This document shows, in pieces, positions 61,679-64,000 of a stretch of DNA of 64,000 nt. The first letter of the stretch is position 1. Every line of letters begins with the position of its first letter. The notes under the pieces are model-generated. The model was not told the origin of the DNA, made no database searches, and worked only from the letters and a program-made list of their open reading frames with translations. Made by a program: the position numbers and the translations under genes. The DNA comes from Conexibacter sp. DBS9H8 (GTDB lineage: Bacteria; Actinomycetota; Thermoleophilia; Solirubrobacterales; Solirubrobacteraceae): NCBI RefSeq assembly GCF_023330685.1, contig NZ_CP097128.1, positions 930,001 through 994,000 on the forward strand. Reading direction: 5' to 3'.

Positions 61679-62563
61679 TCAGTGCCCGCCGCGGGGCGGA
61701 TCGCCGCCGCGCTGGCGCAGGAACCGCTGCAGCTCCCGCTCGATGGCGTCCCCGGACAGCATCGGGAACGGCTCCTCCTCCGCGTCATCCCCGGAGGCCT
61801 GCTCGAGCCGTTCCACGAACGCCTGCACGTCCGGGTCCGACTGCACGGCGAGGTTGACCTGGCGCTCATAGTCCGCGCAGGCGACCTCCAGCTCGCCGGC
61901 GTCGACGGCGACGCCGACCATCCCCTCGAGCTTGCGGACGAGCGCGAGGGCGGCCTTCGGGTTCGGGCTCGCGGCGATGTAGTGGGGGACCGCCGCCCAG
62001 ATGCTCGCCGACGGCAGCCCCGTCTGATGACAGGCGTGCTGGAGCACGCCGAGGATCCCCGTCGGGCCCTCATAGGAGGAGCGCTGCAGGGAAAGCCGCT
62101 CGGTGAGGCCGGGGTCGGTGGCGAACCCGGTGACGTGCACCGGACGGGTGTGGGGCACGTCGGCGAGCAGCGCCCCGAGGGTCACCACGAGCTGGACGTC
62201 GAGCGTCTCGGCGAGCTCGATCACGACCTCCGTGAAGGTCCGCCACCGGTACGACGGCTCGGGGCCGATCAGCAGGATCAGGTCCCGCGGGGCGCGGGGC
62301 ACCTTGACCTCGTACACCTCGACGGTCGGCCACTCGATCGAGCGGGTGTCCCCGTCGACGATCTTCACCCGCGGCCGGGTCGCCTGGAAGTCGTAGAACT
62401 CCTCCGGGTCGACGGCGGCGAAGCGGCGGCCCTTGAGCGACTCGCCGACGAAGCTGACCGCCGAGGAGGCGGCATCCGCTGCGTCATTCCAGCCCTTGAA
62501 GGCGCACACGAGCGCGGGGGCGCGCAGGCCGGAGGGACGGTATTCCCATTGCAGCGGATGCAT
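61679..62563 (-). CDS. PAC2-family protein (proteasome-assembly-chaperone-like)
   Basis: The 294-residue protein begins MHPLQWEYRPSGLRAPALVC followed by FKGWNDAADAASSAV, the PAC2 family start. It has ILLIGPEPSYRWRTF near 110, LGALLADVPHTRPV and GPTGILGVLQHAC near 185. Actinobacterial PAC2 proteins are common where a 20S proteasome exists; a chaperone role is inferred from eukaryotic relatives. ATG 62563 is preferred to longer frames. Stops of this gene and the convergent helicase gene are six bases apart. Confidence 0.88.
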   Translation of the reverse strand: MHPLQWEYRPSGLRAPALVCAFKGWNDAADAASSAVSFVGESLKGRRFAAVDPEEFYDFQATRPRVKIVDGDTRSIEWPTVEVYEVKVPRAPRDLILLIGPEPSYRWRTFTEVVIELAETLDVQLVVTLGALLADVPHTRPVHVTGFATDPGLTERLSLQRSSYEGPTGILGVLQHACHQTGLPSASIWAAVPHYIAASPNPKAALALVRKLEGMVGVAVDAGELEVACADYERQVNLAVQSDPDVQAFVERLEQASGDDAEEEPFPMLSGDAIERELQRFLRQRGGDPPRGGH

Positions 62564-62626
62564 ACTCTCACCGTACAGGATGGCCTGGAGGTCCCTGCGG
62601 GGCCGGCGCCGTCCCGGCGGTGCGCG

Positions 62627-63532
62627 ATGATGGCGGCTGAGATGAGCGCCGCGGCGACGATCAGCACCCTGCGGGCCGGCGATGAGGTCGACGGCGTGTT
62701 CGCCTGCGTCCGCAAGGACCGGCTGATGACCCGGACGGGCTCGCCCTACCTCGCCCTCGAGCTGCGCGACCAGACCGGCACCGTGCCCGCCCGTGCCTTC
62801 CGTGACGCCGACCTGCTCGGCGGCCGCTTTGACCGCGGTGACCTCGTCAGCGTCCGCGGCCGGGTCGAACGCTTCCGCGACCAGCTCGTCGTCGAGGTCG
62901 CCGACATCGCCGCCGCCGGGGACCGGGCCGAGGCCGCGCCGGAGGCATTCCTGCCCGTCGCCTTCCGCGACCGGGACGAGCTTGACGGCTTCCTCGAGCA
63001 CCTCGCCGGGGAGGTGTTCGACCCCGGCTATGCGGCGCTGCTGGAGGAGCTGCTCGCGGACGCGGAGCTGCGCGCCCAGTGGCGGCTGGCACCCTGCTCG
63101 CGGGCGGGTCACCACGCCTACCTTGGCGGGCTGCTCGAGCACACCGTCGCGGTCACCACCCTCGCCCGCGAGGCCGCGGACCTGCACCGCCGGCTCGACT
63201 CCGATCTGCTGCTCACCGCGGCGATCGTCCACGACCTCGGCCGGACCGCCGAGTTCACCTACGGGGCGGAGATCGGCCTCACCGACGCCGGCCGGGTCCT
63301 CGGCCACCTCGTCCTCGGCCAGCAGCTGCTCTCCGCCCGCCCGGCCTTCACCGCCCTCGCCGCCGACCGACAGCTCGCGCTGCTGCACTGCCTGCTCACC
63401 CACCACGGGCCCTCCGGCGCGCCCGGCGGCCGGTTCCAGTCCGCAGAAGCGGTCGCCCTCTACCGGCTCAACGCCGTCGACGCGGCGGTCAAGGGGGTGC
63501 TCGAGCACGGTCTTGAGGGCCTGCGTCCCTGA
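62627..63532 (+). CDS. 3'-5' exoribonuclease YhaM-like (OB-fold plus HD domain)
   Basis: The 301-residue protein has an N-terminal OB-fold (ACVRKDRLMTRTGSPYLALE, then DQTGTVPARAF) at ~20-105 and an HD domain with HHAYLGGLLEHTVAV near 165, AIVHDLGRTAEFTY near 200 and CLLTHHG near 255. This two-part design is that of YhaM/CBF1-type 3'-5' exoribonucleases. Start codons ATG at 62627, 62630 and 62642 are all possible; the first is used because GGCGG lies upstream. It diverges from the PAC2 gene, with 63 bases between. Confidence 0.85.
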   Translation: MMAAEMSAAATISTLRAGDEVDGVFACVRKDRLMTRTGSPYLALELRDQTGTVPARAFRDADLLGGRFDRGDLVSVRGRVERFRDQLVVEVADIAAAGDRAEAAPEAFLPVAFRDRDELDGFLEHLAGEVFDPGYAALLEELLADAELRAQWRLAPCSRAGHHAYLGGLLEHTVAVTTLAREAADLHRRLDSDLLLTAAIVHDLGRTAEFTYGAEIGLTDAGRVLGHLVLGQQLLSARPAFTALAADRQLALLHCLLTHHGPSGAPGGRFQSAEAVALYRLNAVDAAVKGVLEHGLEGLRP

Positions 63533-63547
63533 CCGGTGCGCCGCTAG

Positions 63548-64000
<453 letters not shown>

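Overview
The window is about 64 kb of very GC-rich, densely coding bacterial chromosome. Many starts are GTG, and 1-13 bp gene overlaps (ATGA, GTGA, TGATG) are common. The gene content points to a high-GC actinobacterium: a GlgE glucan pathway, a DUF2342 zinc metalloprotease, a PAC2 protein, a CxxC-less Mrp, a 7Fe ferredoxin and an AdnAB-like Fe-S helicase-nuclease. The delta-60 and FN3-like secreted proteins with Arg/Lys-rich tails suggest Thermoleophilia (Solirubrobacterales-like), but that is inference and rests on no database search. I saw no rRNA, tRNA, CRISPR array, IS element or integrase.

Layout. 1-2652: end of an operon with a ketosynthase (partial), an acyl-CoA carboxyltransferase and a thioester-reductase-like SDR. 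2687-4322: purK-purE. 4473-7039: a PAS-PAS-PAS-EAL c-di-GMP phosphodiesterase coupled to a coiled-coil protein. 7040-20908 (minus): an eight-gene alpha-glucan/trehalose operon, in transcription order glgE-treS-mak-glgB-treZ-treX-treY-GT4, with malQ divergent from it (20958-22229). 22472-27667: a glycan-decoration cluster made of a methyltransferase with a coiled coil, a GT4-GT2 fusion and a double methyltransferase. 27765-28469: a decayed toxin-antitoxin patch. 28595-36782: secreted proteins, namely two delta-60 beta-propeller-like proteins, a surface protein with a basic tail, and an S53-like protease that lacks a catalytic Asp. 36851-44912: an EAL protein, SGNH hydrolase, citrate synthase, amidase, ferredoxin, DUF892 protein and a GAF-GGDEF-GAF-HD-GYP protein. 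45085-46740: a secreted FN3-like protein. 46898-49338: AbiE (type IV) and MazEF-like (type II) toxin-antitoxin modules. 49349-52792: a Tat-exported GH35-like glycosidase flanked by a ~199 bp direct repeat of the mrp 3' end. 52597-64000: mrp, a GNAT-like protein, an orphan Phd remnant, a histone-H1-like protein with 11-residue repeats, a metalloprotease, an inositol monophosphatase family enzyme, the Fe-S helicase-nuclease, a PAC2 protein, a YhaM-type exonuclease and the start of an OYE-family oxidoreductase.

How the parts fit. The carbohydrate block encodes both directions between trehalose and alpha-glucan in one overlapping operon. TreS, Mak, GlgE and GlgB build glucan from trehalose, with the GT4 enzyme as a possible second source of maltose-1-phosphate. 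TreX, TreY and TreZ turn glucan back into trehalose, and MalQ trims the maltodextrins. Three proteins for c-di-GMP synthesis or breakdown imply second-messenger control of surface or lifestyle traits, which suits the many secreted proteins. The accessory signal is concentrated in two toxin-antitoxin patches and in the mrp-flanked GH35 insertion.
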